A DNA stretch of 64,000 bases. Source: Blastocatellia bacterium. Lineage in GTDB: Bacteria; Acidobacteriota; Blastocatellia; HR10. A program made the translations under genes and the position numbers. Location of the stretch: contig JANWYV010000015.1 in the NCBI GenBank assembly GCA_025055075.1, positions 37,753 to 101,752 on the forward strand, in the 5' to 3' direction. Positions 37,183-46,324 of this stretch are shown one piece after another (within the stretch, counting starts at the first letter, position 1; each line of letters opens with the position of its first letter). The notes under the pieces are model-generated. The model was not told the DNA's origin, ran no database searches, and was given only the letters and a program-made list of their open reading frames with translations.

Positions 37183-39705
37183 TTATTCCCGAACATGGAA
37201 GAGGAGTGCCCGACCACCGCGCAATCCCCAAAGCAACGGCGCATTCGACGCAGCCGTGGATCGCTTCACCCGAACGATCTCCCGACCATTGAGCGCGAGC
37301 GCGAGATCGGTGCGATCCGAAGTGAGGGTGAGCGTCAATGGAGTGGTCAGATCCAGCGAGTCGTCAAGGGGCTCAAGCACCTCTTCCCGCGCGGCCAGAA
37401 GGCGAGCGGGACGCACGCTCCACGGAGAAAGCTCGCGTTCGCGCTCCAGGCGCAAACCGAGAGCGATGTCGCCGCTTCGAAAGAGGACCGTGAGCTGTCG
37501 TTCAGTTGGCGACGGGGCCAACGCCAGTTCGAAAGTGAGTTGCGCGGGGACCTCCGTCCGCAGCATCCGCTCTCGCCACTCCGCCGGAGCATGAAGTCCC
37601 ATGGCATCGCGCGTACGTTCGAGCCAGGAGAGCGCCGAGCGCGTCGCCATCCGCAGCCAGAGGCGACGCGCTTCCTCCAAGCGTCCCAAGCGCAGTGCGT
37701 AAATCTGCGCTAACGCCTCCGAGGCCTCGGGGAAGTGGTCGCGGCGAAGCGTGAGCGCAGCCCGCAAGTGCTCCTCTGCTTCCTCGTAGCGCCCGACGGC
37801 CGGATCCGAGAGCACGAGGGCCAGATCGTACCGAGCCTCGGGATAATTCCCCCCTCGCAAATGAATCGCCCCATGCAGATCGGCGAGCGCCCGGTCGTAG
37901 TCGCGCAAGCGATAGCGGGTGCGCCCGAGAAGATGTCGAGCGGCGGGATCGTTCCCTCGTCGCTGCGCGAGCGCCGTCGAGAGCACCTCAGCCGCTGCGT
38001 TCGCCTCTCCCAATTCCAGCAGTGTCCGGCCGAGCAAGAGATAGGCTTGAGGGAAGACGCCATTCTTCAACCGAATCGCCCGCCGAAGTTCGCGCACGGC
38101 CAGTTCGTACTGCCCTTGCAGCATGAGGATGCGTCCGACTTCGACGAGATCGTGCGGATCTTCTCCAGCGCGTTGCAACGCCTCGCGCATCACGCGCTCG
38201 GCCTCTTCGCGTCGCCCCTGGCGCAAGTACAATTCACCAAGGGCGGCCGCGGCGGCGATCAAACGTCCGCGACTTTGCTCGAGAGCCGTCCGAAACGCCC
38301 GTTCAGCACCCGCGACCTCCCCCTCTTCCAGAAGGAGGCGCCCCAGATGCAGATGGGCCTCTGGTAACATCCCTCCCGCGTGCTCCAGAGCCAACAGGAT
38401 TTCGCTCTTGGCCCAGGCCGTCTCCCCCTGATCGAAATAGATGAGGCCGAGCAGCTCGTGCGCCAGCGCATTCCCGAAAGCCCCTTGGGCAATAGCTTCT
38501 CGCAGTAGGATGGTCGCTCCTTCGCGATCTCCTTCCTCGAACAAGCGCCGCGCTTCCGAAACCGGATCGAGAACCCAACGCGGTGCCGGTTTCGGCGTGA
38601 TCGCTGGCGGCATCGGCAACGATGGCCAATTCGCCAACCATCGAAAGGCGCGGTACCCCAATCCACTCGCTCCCGCTAGGAGGAGAGCGCCGATAAGCGC
38701 CATACCCCACCGGCGACGAGCCCACCGCACTGTGGGCGCTGCCAGTTCTTGAGGACGCGTATGCGATGGGGAGAGACGCTCCATAGTCGAGCGTGCCGTA
38801 AGAGGCATGGTTCGTCGGCTCGCGCTGGCGCGTACAGCTCGCTCAAACTCTTCGGCCAATTCCCACGCGCTCTGCGGTCGGGCCGCCGGATCTTTGTGCA
38901 GCGCGCGCAGCACGACCGCTTCCATTTCCGGACTCAACTCCGGTCGAAGGACACGCAGCGGCGGTGGTTCCTCATGAACGTGCTTGAGCATCACGTCCAT
39001 GGGATCGCCCTCAAAGGGCGGACGCCCTGCCAGCATCTCGTACAAGATCACGCCCAAGCTGTAGATGTCCGAAGCCACGGTCGGACTCTTCGCGTTGCAT
39101 TGCTCCGGAGAAGCGTATTCGGGCGTGCCGACGAAGACGCTGCGCGAGATGGGCAAAGCCCCACGCTTTTGCTCATCGAGGACCTTCGCAATGCCGAAGT
39201 CTAAAACCTTGACGTAGTCCTTCTCTCCCGCCACCTGCTGTAGGATGATGTTGGCGGGTTTGAGATCGCGGTGGATGATCCCTTGCGCATGCGCTTCCGC
39301 CACCGCCGAGCAGATCTGCCTGAGGATGCGCGCAGCGCGTTGCGGGGAGAAGGGGCCTTCGCGCTTCAGCACCTCGGCGAGCGTTTCCCCTTCCAGATAC
39401 TCCATGAGGAGATAGACGATCTCCTCCTCGCGCCCGCAGTCAATAATGTTGATCGCGTGCGGATGCATGACGTAGGCCGCTGCGCGCGCTTCGTGAAGGA
39501 AGCGCTCGACGAAGCTCGGATAGGCCGCCAGATCCTCCAACAGGACTTTGAGGGCAACCACCTTCCCCGTCCCCAGATGACGCGCGCGGTAGACGCTCCC
39601 CATCCCGCCCTGTCCGATCTTCGCTTCGATTCGGTACTTGCCAGCGATCGTGCGCCCGAGGAGCCGATCCGGCTTGGCCTCTCCCATCGCTTCAGTCATC
39701 GACAT
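37183..39705 (-). CDS. PknB-type Ser/Thr kinase with TM helix, TPRs and C-terminal beta domain
   Basis: The 840-residue protein has a Hanks-type kinase domain (about 22-285) with GQGGMGSVY (31-39), K53, HRDLKPAN (145-152), DFG (169-171) and the activation loop FVGTPEYASPEQ, so it should be active. One membrane helix lies at about 334-351. The outside part holds around nine TPRs (about 384-690) and a final beta-rich region (about 710-840; TLTLTSDRTDLALALNG, LLWGLRGGRALLFHV) that resembles a concanavalin/laminin-G-like fold. This is a receptor kinase layout with a potential extracytoplasmic ligand domain. ATG 39705 or the next ATG 39699 may be used. Confidence 0.9.
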   Translation of the reverse strand: MSMTEAMGEAKPDRLLGRTIAGKYRIEAKIGQGGMGSVYRARHLGTGKVVALKVLLEDLAAYPSFVERFLHEARAAAYVMHPHAINIIDCGREEEIVYLLMEYLEGETLAEVLKREGPFSPQRAARILRQICSAVAEAHAQGIIHRDLKPANIILQQVAGEKDYVKVLDFGIAKVLDEQKRGALPISRSVFVGTPEYASPEQCNAKSPTVASDIYSLGVILYEMLAGRPPFEGDPMDVMLKHVHEEPPPLRVLRPELSPEMEAVVLRALHKDPAARPQSAWELAEEFERAVRASASRRTMPLTARSTMERLSPSHTRPQELAAPTVRWARRRWGMALIGALLLAGASGLGYRAFRWLANWPSLPMPPAITPKPAPRWVLDPVSEARRLFEEGDREGATILLREAIAQGAFGNALAHELLGLIYFDQGETAWAKSEILLALEHAGGMLPEAHLHLGRLLLEEGEVAGAERAFRTALEQSRGRLIAAAAALGELYLRQGRREEAERVMREALQRAGEDPHDLVEVGRILMLQGQYELAVRELRRAIRLKNGVFPQAYLLLGRTLLELGEANAAAEVLSTALAQRRGNDPAARHLLGRTRYRLRDYDRALADLHGAIHLRGGNYPEARYDLALVLSDPAVGRYEEAEEHLRAALTLRRDHFPEASEALAQIYALRLGRLEEARRLWLRMATRSALSWLERTRDAMGLHAPAEWRERMLRTEVPAQLTFELALAPSPTERQLTVLFRSGDIALGLRLERERELSPWSVRPARLLAAREEVLEPLDDSLDLTTPLTLTLTSDRTDLALALNGREIVRVKRSTAASNAPLLWGLRGGRALLFHVRE

Positions 39706-39816
39706 GAGGTCTCCGAAGCGATTGCCTATTCTTCCCCTTCTGCCGTATCCTGATAGGCTTTATCTTATCGCAAAACGGATCGGATGCAAGCCAATTCCGC
39801 CGAAGGAGGTCGCAGC

Positions 39817-40881
39817 ATGTCGAAGCTCACACGCCGACATTTCATAGCGAGCGGATTGACGTTCCTCGCGGCTCATCGGATGCGCTCCGGATACGCGCAA
39901 TCGAGGACGCCGAATCGGCCGTTGGCCATCGCCAGCGCCAATCGCATCACCCTGCCCGACGGTACCGTGTACTACAACGGGATTCGCGCGACCGAGCGAG
40001 CGTTCCAACTCATGCGCGCTGGAAGCGACCCGCTGGATGCCGTCATCGCGGGCGTCAATATCGTCGAGGACGATCCCAATGACATGAGCGTCGGCTATGG
40101 TGGTCTCCCCAACGAGGAGGGTGAGGTCGAGCTGGATGCCTCGGTCATGCACGGGCCGACGGGGCGTTGCGGCGCCGTCGCGGCCTTGCGCTACATCAAG
40201 AATCCCTCCAAGGTCGCGCGTCTCGTCATGGAGGAGACAGATCACATCCTGTTGGTCGGCGAAGGAGCGTTGCGCTTCGCGCTCTCCTTCGGATTCAAGA
40301 AGGAAGAGCTGCTGACCGAACGCGCGCGCCAGATATGGCTGCAGTGGCGACGCGAGCGCGGCGAGCGCGACCACTGGATGCAAAATAAGCTCCCGGGGGC
40401 GCTGCGTTCCGCTCTGCCGAATGAGGATTGGCGGCAGTTCACTGGGACGATCAGTTGCTTGGCCATCACCGAAGCGGGGGATATGGCCGGCGTGACCACT
40501 ACGAGCGGCCTCGCCTTCAAAGTCCCGGGACGCGTCGGTGATTCTCCGATCATCGGCTGCGGCCTCTACGTGGACAATGAGGTGGGGGCAGCGGGTTCGA
40601 CCGGTTGGGGAGAGGACAACATTCGCGTCGTAGGCGCACACACGGTCGTGGAGAACATGCGGCGTGGCATGAGCCCGCTCGAAGCCTGTTTGGACGCCTT
40701 GCGGCGCGTCGTCAAACTCTACGGCGGTCGGCCCGTGAATCAGTTGAACTTCTACGCCATCAACAAAAACGGCGAATACGCCGGAGCCGCCATCTTCAAA
40801 GGAGCGCAGTTCGCCGTCACTGATGCGCGCGGCAGTCGTGTCGAGGACTCCGCCTATCTCTTCGAGCGCCGTCCTTCGTAG
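39817..40881 (+). CDS. Ntn-type asparaginase / glycosylasparaginase, Tat-exported
   Basis: The 354-residue precursor has a twin-arginine leader (TRRHFIASGLTFLAAH) and an Ntn-hydrolase core. The predicted autocleavage Thr211 sits in FTGTISCLAI, followed by GVTTTSGLAFKVPGRVGDSP, the strongly conserved motif of N4-(beta-GlcNAc)-L-asparaginases. The residue before the Thr is Gly, as in plant-type asparaginases, not the Asp usual for glycosylasparaginase. It likely trims aspartyl-linked glycans or isoaspartyl peptides in the periplasm. The start at 39817 is supported by GAAGGAGG 8 bases upstream. Confidence 0.9.
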   Translation: MSKLTRRHFIASGLTFLAAHRMRSGYAQSRTPNRPLAIASANRITLPDGTVYYNGIRATERAFQLMRAGSDPLDAVIAGVNIVEDDPNDMSVGYGGLPNEEGEVELDASVMHGPTGRCGAVAALRYIKNPSKVARLVMEETDHILLVGEGALRFALSFGFKKEELLTERARQIWLQWRRERGERDHWMQNKLPGALRSALPNEDWRQFTGTISCLAITEAGDMAGVTTTSGLAFKVPGRVGDSPIIGCGLYVDNEVGAAGSTGWGEDNIRVVGAHTVVENMRRGMSPLEACLDALRRVVKLYGGRPVNQLNFYAINKNGEYAGAAIFKGAQFAVTDARGSRVEDSAYLFERRPS

Positions 40882-41077
40882 GGAAGAGCGCATCATCACT
40901 GGTTCGTTGAGGCAATGGGCGAAGAATACCATTCGGCCAATGGCCTCGCGTTCTGAGCGAAGCTCTGGGAGATCGCTTCGCCTCATCGGCGTGAGGCCTT
41001 GCTCGTTCGAACGCTTGACAAGGTGCGGGCGGAAGGCGTAGTATCGCGCAGGGAATTGGAGCGAAGGGGGGATTGGG

Positions 41078-41824
41078 TTGAACCTGCCGAACGCGGTGAC
41101 ATTGCTCAGAATTTTCATCGTCCCGCTACTTGTCGTCGTTCTGCTCACGCGCGTCTCGGAAGCGTGGTTCGGAGTCTCGCAGCGACTGTTGGGGGTCGCG
41201 ATCTTCTTGGCGGCGGCGTTCACGGATTGGCTCGACGGCTTTTTGGCGCGTCGTCGGCGTCAGATCTCGCCGTTGGGAATGCTGCTGGATCCGCTCGCGG
41301 ACAAGCTGTTGATCTCGGCGGCATTGATCGCACTCGTGGACAATCGGCTGGCACCGGCTTGGGCAGTCGTTATCATCATCGGGCGCGAGTTCGCCGTGAC
41401 CGGATTGCGCGGCATCGCCGCGCGCGAAGGATTGGTGATCGCTCCCTCGCGGATGGGGAAGTTCAAAATGCTCGCCGAAGTGATCGCCGTCGCCCTGCTC
41501 ATCCTCAGCATGACCGATGAAGGCGGGCCACCGGTCACTCCCTATGCCGTCCCGGTCTTTTGGGAAGCCCCCGCCTTCGTCCACGTGCTCGCGCGTTTCT
41601 CGGCCAGTGGATACCTCTCGGCGCACGACGTGCGCATCTTGCTCTACAGCGCTGGTCGCGCCGTCCTCTGGCTCGTCGTTATCTCCTCCATCTGGTCCAT
41701 GTACGGCTATTTTCGACAGTTCTACGCCTTCGTGCGAAATCCGGTGCACGAGCGACTCTCCACATCTCCGCTGGCTCAGATCGAGGAAGATGTGCTGGCA
41801 CGTTCGTCCGGACGCCCCTCGTGA
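41078..41824 (+). CDS. pgsA: CDP-diacylglycerol-glycerol-3-phosphate 3-phosphatidyltransferase
   Basis: The 248-residue membrane enzyme makes phosphatidylglycerophosphate. The CDP-alcohol phosphatidyltransferase motif D-x2-D-G-x2-A-R-x8-G-x3-D-x3-D is complete in DWLDGFLARRRRQ through GMLLDPLAD. The start is a TTG at 41078, preceded by AAGGGGGG, and gives the standard NLPNAVTLLRIF beginning. A 50-residue insert before the last helix is unusual. It uses CDP-diacylglycerol from CdsA. Confidence 0.95.
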   Translation: MNLPNAVTLLRIFIVPLLVVVLLTRVSEAWFGVSQRLLGVAIFLAAAFTDWLDGFLARRRRQISPLGMLLDPLADKLLISAALIALVDNRLAPAWAVVIIIGREFAVTGLRGIAAREGLVIAPSRMGKFKMLAEVIAVALLILSMTDEGGPPVTPYAVPVFWEAPAFVHVLARFSASGYLSAHDVRILLYSAGRAVLWLVVISSIWSMYGYFRQFYAFVRNPVHERLSTSPLAQIEEDVLARSSGRPS

Positions 41825-41833
41825 TCGCGTGGC

Positions 41834-42829
41834 TCATCGGTGGAAGAAGATGCCCCAGTAGCTATTGACCATCCAATGGAGGAAGGCCGCCACCGTCACC
41901 TTTCCCGTCCTCAGGTAGGCGAGCCCGTAGAACCATCCGGCGATGGTCGCCAGCACGACATACACCCATGTCGGTTCGTCCGGATTATTGGCGTGGGCGA
42001 ACCCGAAGATGAGCGACGCGATGGCCAAAGCGCACATGGGATGCTCCTGCCAGCGCCGGACCAGCAGATTGAGCATGACGCCGCGAAAGAGCAGTTCTTC
42101 GGGCAATGCGATCAAGAAGGCCGTGGCGAGGAGCACAGGACCGATCTCCGAAAGCGGGCGCATCGCGGGCGAGGACGCCACAAAGTGCGTGGGGATGGCC
42201 AATGGAATGGCGAAGAACGTCACGAAGAGCGCGAAGTAGAGTCCCGCTCGCGCGACGTCCGCTCGACCGAGGAGGAACGTGTATCCAATTCCCTCCAAAC
42301 GACGCACACCGAGAAAGAGCACGAGCAGCCACATCACCCCAAGGAGCTTGTCCATGCCGATTCCCGGTCGTCGCGGAATCTCAGCCAGCGGGAGCCACTC
42401 GAATTCGATCGGAAACCAGAGGGCGACAATGGCGAGCGCGTCTTGAAGCGTGAATCCTTCGTGGTTGGGACGTCGGACGGTGAGAGCGACGGTGGGGATC
42501 AGCAGATACGCCGCGCACGCCCACACCGCCTCCCAGCGAAATTGGCCGAGGGCGAGCGCTGACAGAGCGGCAAGGGCCGTGAGTGCGAAGACCAACAGGA
42601 AGATGTTCGCGTGACGAAGCGCATCATCTCGGCGAACGAAGGCCACGAGTTTCTCCCGTCCCTCTGCTGTGCCGAGCAGCAGCGTCGGCCAAAAGAAGAG
42701 GGCGAACGCAAGGAGAGCACTCAGGCGCAAGCGCCACGGTGCCTCCTGCAAGGCATAGATCGAGAACGCTCCGGTCGTCACCAGCAAGAGAAGACCGACG
42801 ATGAGCCGTTCGCACCGCGTGGGCGTCAT
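41834..42829 (-). CDS. CPBP-family intramembrane metalloprotease (CAAX protease-like)
   Basis: The 331-residue multi-helix protein has the EE-x3-R motif (PEELLFRGVM) and the distal histidine motif FGFAHANNP of the CPBP/Abi family, which includes prenyl-protein proteases and bacteriocin self-immunity proteins. The start at 42829 overlaps the SWIM gene stop as ATGA. The substrate is unknown. Confidence 0.9.
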   Translation of the reverse strand: MTPTRCERLIVGLLLLVTTGAFSIYALQEAPWRLRLSALLAFALFFWPTLLLGTAEGREKLVAFVRRDDALRHANIFLLVFALTALAALSALALGQFRWEAVWACAAYLLIPTVALTVRRPNHEGFTLQDALAIVALWFPIEFEWLPLAEIPRRPGIGMDKLLGVMWLLVLFLGVRRLEGIGYTFLLGRADVARAGLYFALFVTFFAIPLAIPTHFVASSPAMRPLSEIGPVLLATAFLIALPEELLFRGVMLNLLVRRWQEHPMCALAIASLIFGFAHANNPDEPTWVYVVLATIAGWFYGLAYLRTGKVTVAAFLHWMVNSYWGIFFHR

Positions 42830-43989
42830 ACCGATCGTCTTCGCGTGAGCAGTCTCTCGGCTCGCGCCGTCTCGCCCCATTCTTGATACAGTGCGGCCAG
42901 GCGCTCGGCCAACCGCGAGGCCTTCGTCCCGAGCACCTTGATTCCCTGTTCCCCTACTCGTATGGCCCGATCCGGATAGTTCGCCTGAAGGTAGTGGTCG
43001 AACAACTCCAGGTAGTCCTCCTCGGAGACCAAACTCTTGTGCCGAGCCGTTTCATATTCTTCGATCAGGCCTTCGAGGCGACAGAGCTTGGCGAGCAACG
43101 CATGGGCGCCGGTGTCGGCTTCGAGAAGATGCTCCTTCAGTTCGGCGATCACATCGGCCCGGCGATCCCATCGTCCGGCCAATGCTAACAGTCTGGGCTC
43201 AAGGAGCGCGCGCGTGGACGCACGTCCAAGCAGAAACAGCGTGACCATGTCGCGCAAGACGGACACCGCGAGTTTCGGATCGCGCTCGAAGGCCTGGGCC
43301 TTTGCCTCGATGAGTCCCAGTGCGTGTTCGAGGATCGCCGTCGGGTCCACATCCGGCCGACGCCGACAGAATTCAACAGTCCGTTTGAACGTCTCTCGCA
43401 CAATCGCTCCCGCGACCTCGGGGTCGAAGGTCTTCGCCCACGTGAGCAGGTGAGCGATGCGCCTCTCGCTCCGCGCGATGCCTTTGGACGAAGCCCCGAA
43501 CATTCGGCGAAAGAGCAACGTGATGTAGTGAGGCAGCCGTTCCGGGCGCAGCGTCTCCCTCCATCGCTGGAAGGCCTCTTCGAGAGCGCTGTTCATGCGG
43601 ATCTCTTCGAGAAGAAGGTCGCGGAGGAGATCGGTGGGGAGTGCCTCCACCCATGTCGCGAGAGCTTCCGCTTGTCCTCCTGCGGACGGACCCGATTGCA
43701 GCTCCTCGCGCTGATCAAGCCAGGCGAAGAGCACGGCCACGACATGCTTGCAAACTCCCCAATAGGGGCAGGAACATTGCGAGTGCAGCTCCCCGCCTTC
43801 GGTCCACACCTCGACGCGGTAGGAGCGTTCCAACTGACCGCGCACGCGTGCCCGCAGGTGATCCTGAGTTACAAGCTGTATCTCTTGGACGCGACCGCTT
43901 CGATGATAGCATCGGCCTCGCTCCACGACAGCGTCGCTCTCGGCATACCCCTCGATGTCCCGCGCGCTGAGCGTCCGCAGGTCTGGCAT
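42826..43989 (-). CDS. SWIM zinc-finger protein
   Basis: The 387-residue protein has an N-terminal domain with RCYHRSGRV and the SWIM motif C-x-C-x5-C-x-H (CSCPYWGVCKH, about residues 73-83), then about 300 helical residues without a recognised domain. SWIM proteins are DNA- or protein-binding and frequently accompany SWI2/SNF2 helicases, but no helicase is nearby. It is divergent from slt across a 75-base gap and translationally coupled to the CPBP protease downstream. The start at 43989 (MPDLRTLSARDIEGY) is chosen because residues before it have no family support. Confidence 0.85.
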   Translation of the reverse strand: MPDLRTLSARDIEGYAESDAVVERGRCYHRSGRVQEIQLVTQDHLRARVRGQLERSYRVEVWTEGGELHSQCSCPYWGVCKHVVAVLFAWLDQREELQSGPSAGGQAEALATWVEALPTDLLRDLLLEEIRMNSALEEAFQRWRETLRPERLPHYITLLFRRMFGASSKGIARSERRIAHLLTWAKTFDPEVAGAIVRETFKRTVEFCRRRPDVDPTAILEHALGLIEAKAQAFERDPKLAVSVLRDMVTLFLLGRASTRALLEPRLLALAGRWDRRADVIAELKEHLLEADTGAHALLAKLCRLEGLIEEYETARHKSLVSEEDYLELFDHYLQANYPDRAIRVGEQGIKVLGTKASRLAERLAALYQEWGETARAERLLTRRRSV

Positions 43990-44005
43990 ACGTCCCCGAG
44001 CCCGT

Positions 44006-44035
44006 TTGACCCATTCGCTCGACCGTTGGTATTGT
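44006..44035 (+). promoter_or_regulatory. Candidate promoter of slt
   Basis: TTGACC (44006-44011), an 18-base spacer and TATTGT (44030-44035). The start of transcription near 44042 would exclude the ATGs at 44041 and leave 44065, which has its own GGAG ribosome site. Confidence 0.45.
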
Positions 44036-44064
44036 ATGTCATGGACATGCGAACGGAGAAGCGC

Positions 44065-46320
44065 ATGCGAGGAATCATGTGGAGGAATCATCGCGCGTGG
44101 GCGCTCGTCGCCTGCGTCGTCCTGCTGCTCGGGTCTTCTCCGAACCCGTCAGCGGATGTGAGGAATGGCTTCAGCGAACAGCCGCCAGTGGGGGCCTCGC
44201 GCGCGATGGCTGAACTTCGCGCCCTCTTCTCGCGCGGAAGTCAACCATCGGATGGGGAACTGCAAGCGCTCGAACGGCGGCATCCGAATACTTCGGCAGC
44301 GGCCCTCGCCCGCTTGCTGCGGGGGTATCGAAAGTACACTGCCCGAGAGTATACGGCAGCGGTAGACGCCCTCAAGGACCCCATCATCCCGGCGAGGACG
44401 AAGCTCGGGGATTACGCTCTCTACTATCTGGCCAAGAGTCTTCAAGCGCTCGGTCGCGCCACTGAGGCCGAAGCGCAGTTGGTGAAGCTCTGGCACACGT
44501 ATCCGAACTCGATCTATGCGCGTTTGGCGCTGTTGGAGGCAGCGCGCTCGGCGCTCGAGCGCGGAGAGGCGATGACAGCGATCGCACGCATTGCGCCGTT
44601 GGCGGAAGCTGGCGATGTGTCGGCGCTTCTGCTCCAAGCTGAAGGGTACGAGAAACTCGGCCAGACGGAGCGGGCCATTCGATTGTACGAGCGCATACAT
44701 TTCGATCTGCCGCCGGCGCGCGACAGCGCCAGAGCCCGCGAGCGATTGCTTCGGTTGGGCGTCGTCGTGGACGACGTGGTGCGTTATGGGCGAGAACGCG
44801 CGCAAGGGCGTGCCGATCGGCTCTACGAAGCCGGAGCGTATGAGGAAGCGGCACAAGCGTATCGCGCGCTGCGTGCCGCCTTCCCCGAGGTGACGCGCCA
44901 GGCCGCTGTGCTCTTGCGTTTCGGCGTGAGTCTGCTCCGTACAGGCGCTGTGCGCGAAGCGAGCATAGTGCTTCAGCAAGCGAGCGAACGCGCCGCGGCC
45001 GAGCTGCAGGCCGAAGCCCTTTATTTTCTGGCGGAGAGTCATCGGCGGCTCGGGCGCGTGACTGACTTCCTGGAGACAAGTCGCCGCTTGGTCGAGCGTC
45101 ATCCCCAAAGCCCTTGGGCGGCGCGTGCATTGCTCGACCGCGCGCGATTCCACGAGCGGAATAACGACCGCGAAGCGGCACTGGCCGCCTGCCGACAGTT
45201 AGTCTCCCTTCAACCCGATTCCGAGCTCGCTCCCGAAGCGTTTTGGATGCTCGGGTGGAATGCCTATCGGCGCAAGGCATACGAGGAGGCCTCCCGCGCA
45301 CTTTTACCAATTGCCGCGCGGCATCCGCAGTCGGAATTGTTGGCTCAAGCGGCATATTGGGCCGCGCGGGCTGAGGAACGGCTGGGACGCAGAGAGCGCG
45401 CCGTGCTCCTCTACGAGAAGATCGTCGAGCGATATCGCGACGCCTACTACGGCCAATTGGCGCGCCAACGCCTGGAGCGTCTGAAAGCCCGTGGGATCGT
45501 CGCCTCATGGCCGGCCCGACGACAAGGCGAATCCTTGGGCGATCCTCTGCTTGAGCGCGCGCTCGCGAATCTGCGTCCTCCTCGCGCTCCTGAAGAGACG
45601 GCCGGACCTTCTACTCTCGATCGCGTGGAGAAGGCGCTCGAGTTGCGCGCGATTCGTTTGGACGAATTGGCGCTCGGCGAGCTCACCCTGGCTCAACGCG
45701 AGGCGCCGACGTCGCCCCGCGTTTGTTTGGAATTGGCGCGCCTCTATCGAGATCGCGGGGATCCTCTGGCGGCGATCAATGTGCTGCGACAAGCTCATCC
45801 CGAGCATGCTGCTTATCGAGGCGATGAGGTCTCGGAAGAGGTCTTTCGCTTACTCTTCCCCCTCACTCATTGGGACCTCATTCGGCGAAATGCCGAAGCG
45901 CATGGTCTGGACCCCTATCTGGTTGCTGGGCTGATTCGACAGGAATCGGGATTCCATCCGCGAGCGCGTTCGGTTGCCAACGCGCGCGGCTTGATGCAAC
46001 TGATCCCTTCGACTGGGCGATTGGTCGCTCGCCGATATGGCCTGCGGCGCCTCTCGCCCGAACGGCTCTATGATCCCGCTCTGAACATTCGCTTAGGGAC
46101 GGCCTATTTGGCCGAGCAGTTGCGACGATTTGGGCGGATCGAGTATGCCCTGGCGGCGTATAATGCCGGGCCCGTGCGCGTCGTGCGGTGGCTCCGAGAG
46201 CTTCCCACCGAGGAGATGGATGAGTGGGTCGAGAGCATCCCGATCACCGAAACGCGGCAGTACGTCAAAAGCATCATTCGCAACGTCGCGCATTATCGCC
46301 GAATCTACAGCACGTCGTGA
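44065..46320 (+). CDS. slt: Soluble lytic murein transglycosylase with TPR superhelix
   Basis: The 751-residue periplasmic enzyme cleaves the MurNAc-GlcNAc bond of peptidoglycan with anhydro-sugar formation. It has a signal segment (ALVACVVLLLG) and about 500 residues of helical, TPR-like repeats. The C-terminal SLT domain follows (about 600-740), with the catalytic Glu in GLIRQESGFHP and the motifs GLMQLIPSTGR and ALAAYNAGP. The start at 44065 (MRGIMWRN) has GGAG six bases upstream; ATGs at 44041 and 44047 lack one. The stop is 4 bases before the PEGA-TPR gene. Confidence 0.92.
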   Translation: MRGIMWRNHRAWALVACVVLLLGSSPNPSADVRNGFSEQPPVGASRAMAELRALFSRGSQPSDGELQALERRHPNTSAAALARLLRGYRKYTAREYTAAVDALKDPIIPARTKLGDYALYYLAKSLQALGRATEAEAQLVKLWHTYPNSIYARLALLEAARSALERGEAMTAIARIAPLAEAGDVSALLLQAEGYEKLGQTERAIRLYERIHFDLPPARDSARARERLLRLGVVVDDVVRYGRERAQGRADRLYEAGAYEEAAQAYRALRAAFPEVTRQAAVLLRFGVSLLRTGAVREASIVLQQASERAAAELQAEALYFLAESHRRLGRVTDFLETSRRLVERHPQSPWAARALLDRARFHERNNDREAALAACRQLVSLQPDSELAPEAFWMLGWNAYRRKAYEEASRALLPIAARHPQSELLAQAAYWAARAEERLGRRERAVLLYEKIVERYRDAYYGQLARQRLERLKARGIVASWPARRQGESLGDPLLERALANLRPPRAPEETAGPSTLDRVEKALELRAIRLDELALGELTLAQREAPTSPRVCLELARLYRDRGDPLAAINVLRQAHPEHAAYRGDEVSEEVFRLLFPLTHWDLIRRNAEAHGLDPYLVAGLIRQESGFHPRARSVANARGLMQLIPSTGRLVARRYGLRRLSPERLYDPALNIRLGTAYLAEQLRRFGRIEYALAAYNAGPVRVVRWLRELPTEEMDEWVESIPITETRQYVKSIIRNVAHYRRIYSTS

Positions 46321-46324
46321 GGGG

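Noticed and set aside
33680..37594. Two long plus-strand frames (about 687 and 599 codons)
   Set aside because: They are antisense translations of the TPR arrays. The periodicity they show is that of the TPR DNA repeats.
43324..44064. Upstream extension of the slt frame by about 247 codons
   Set aside because: Antisense to the SWIM gene. The signal peptide of Slt begins at 44065-44100 and a promoter lies at 44006-44035.
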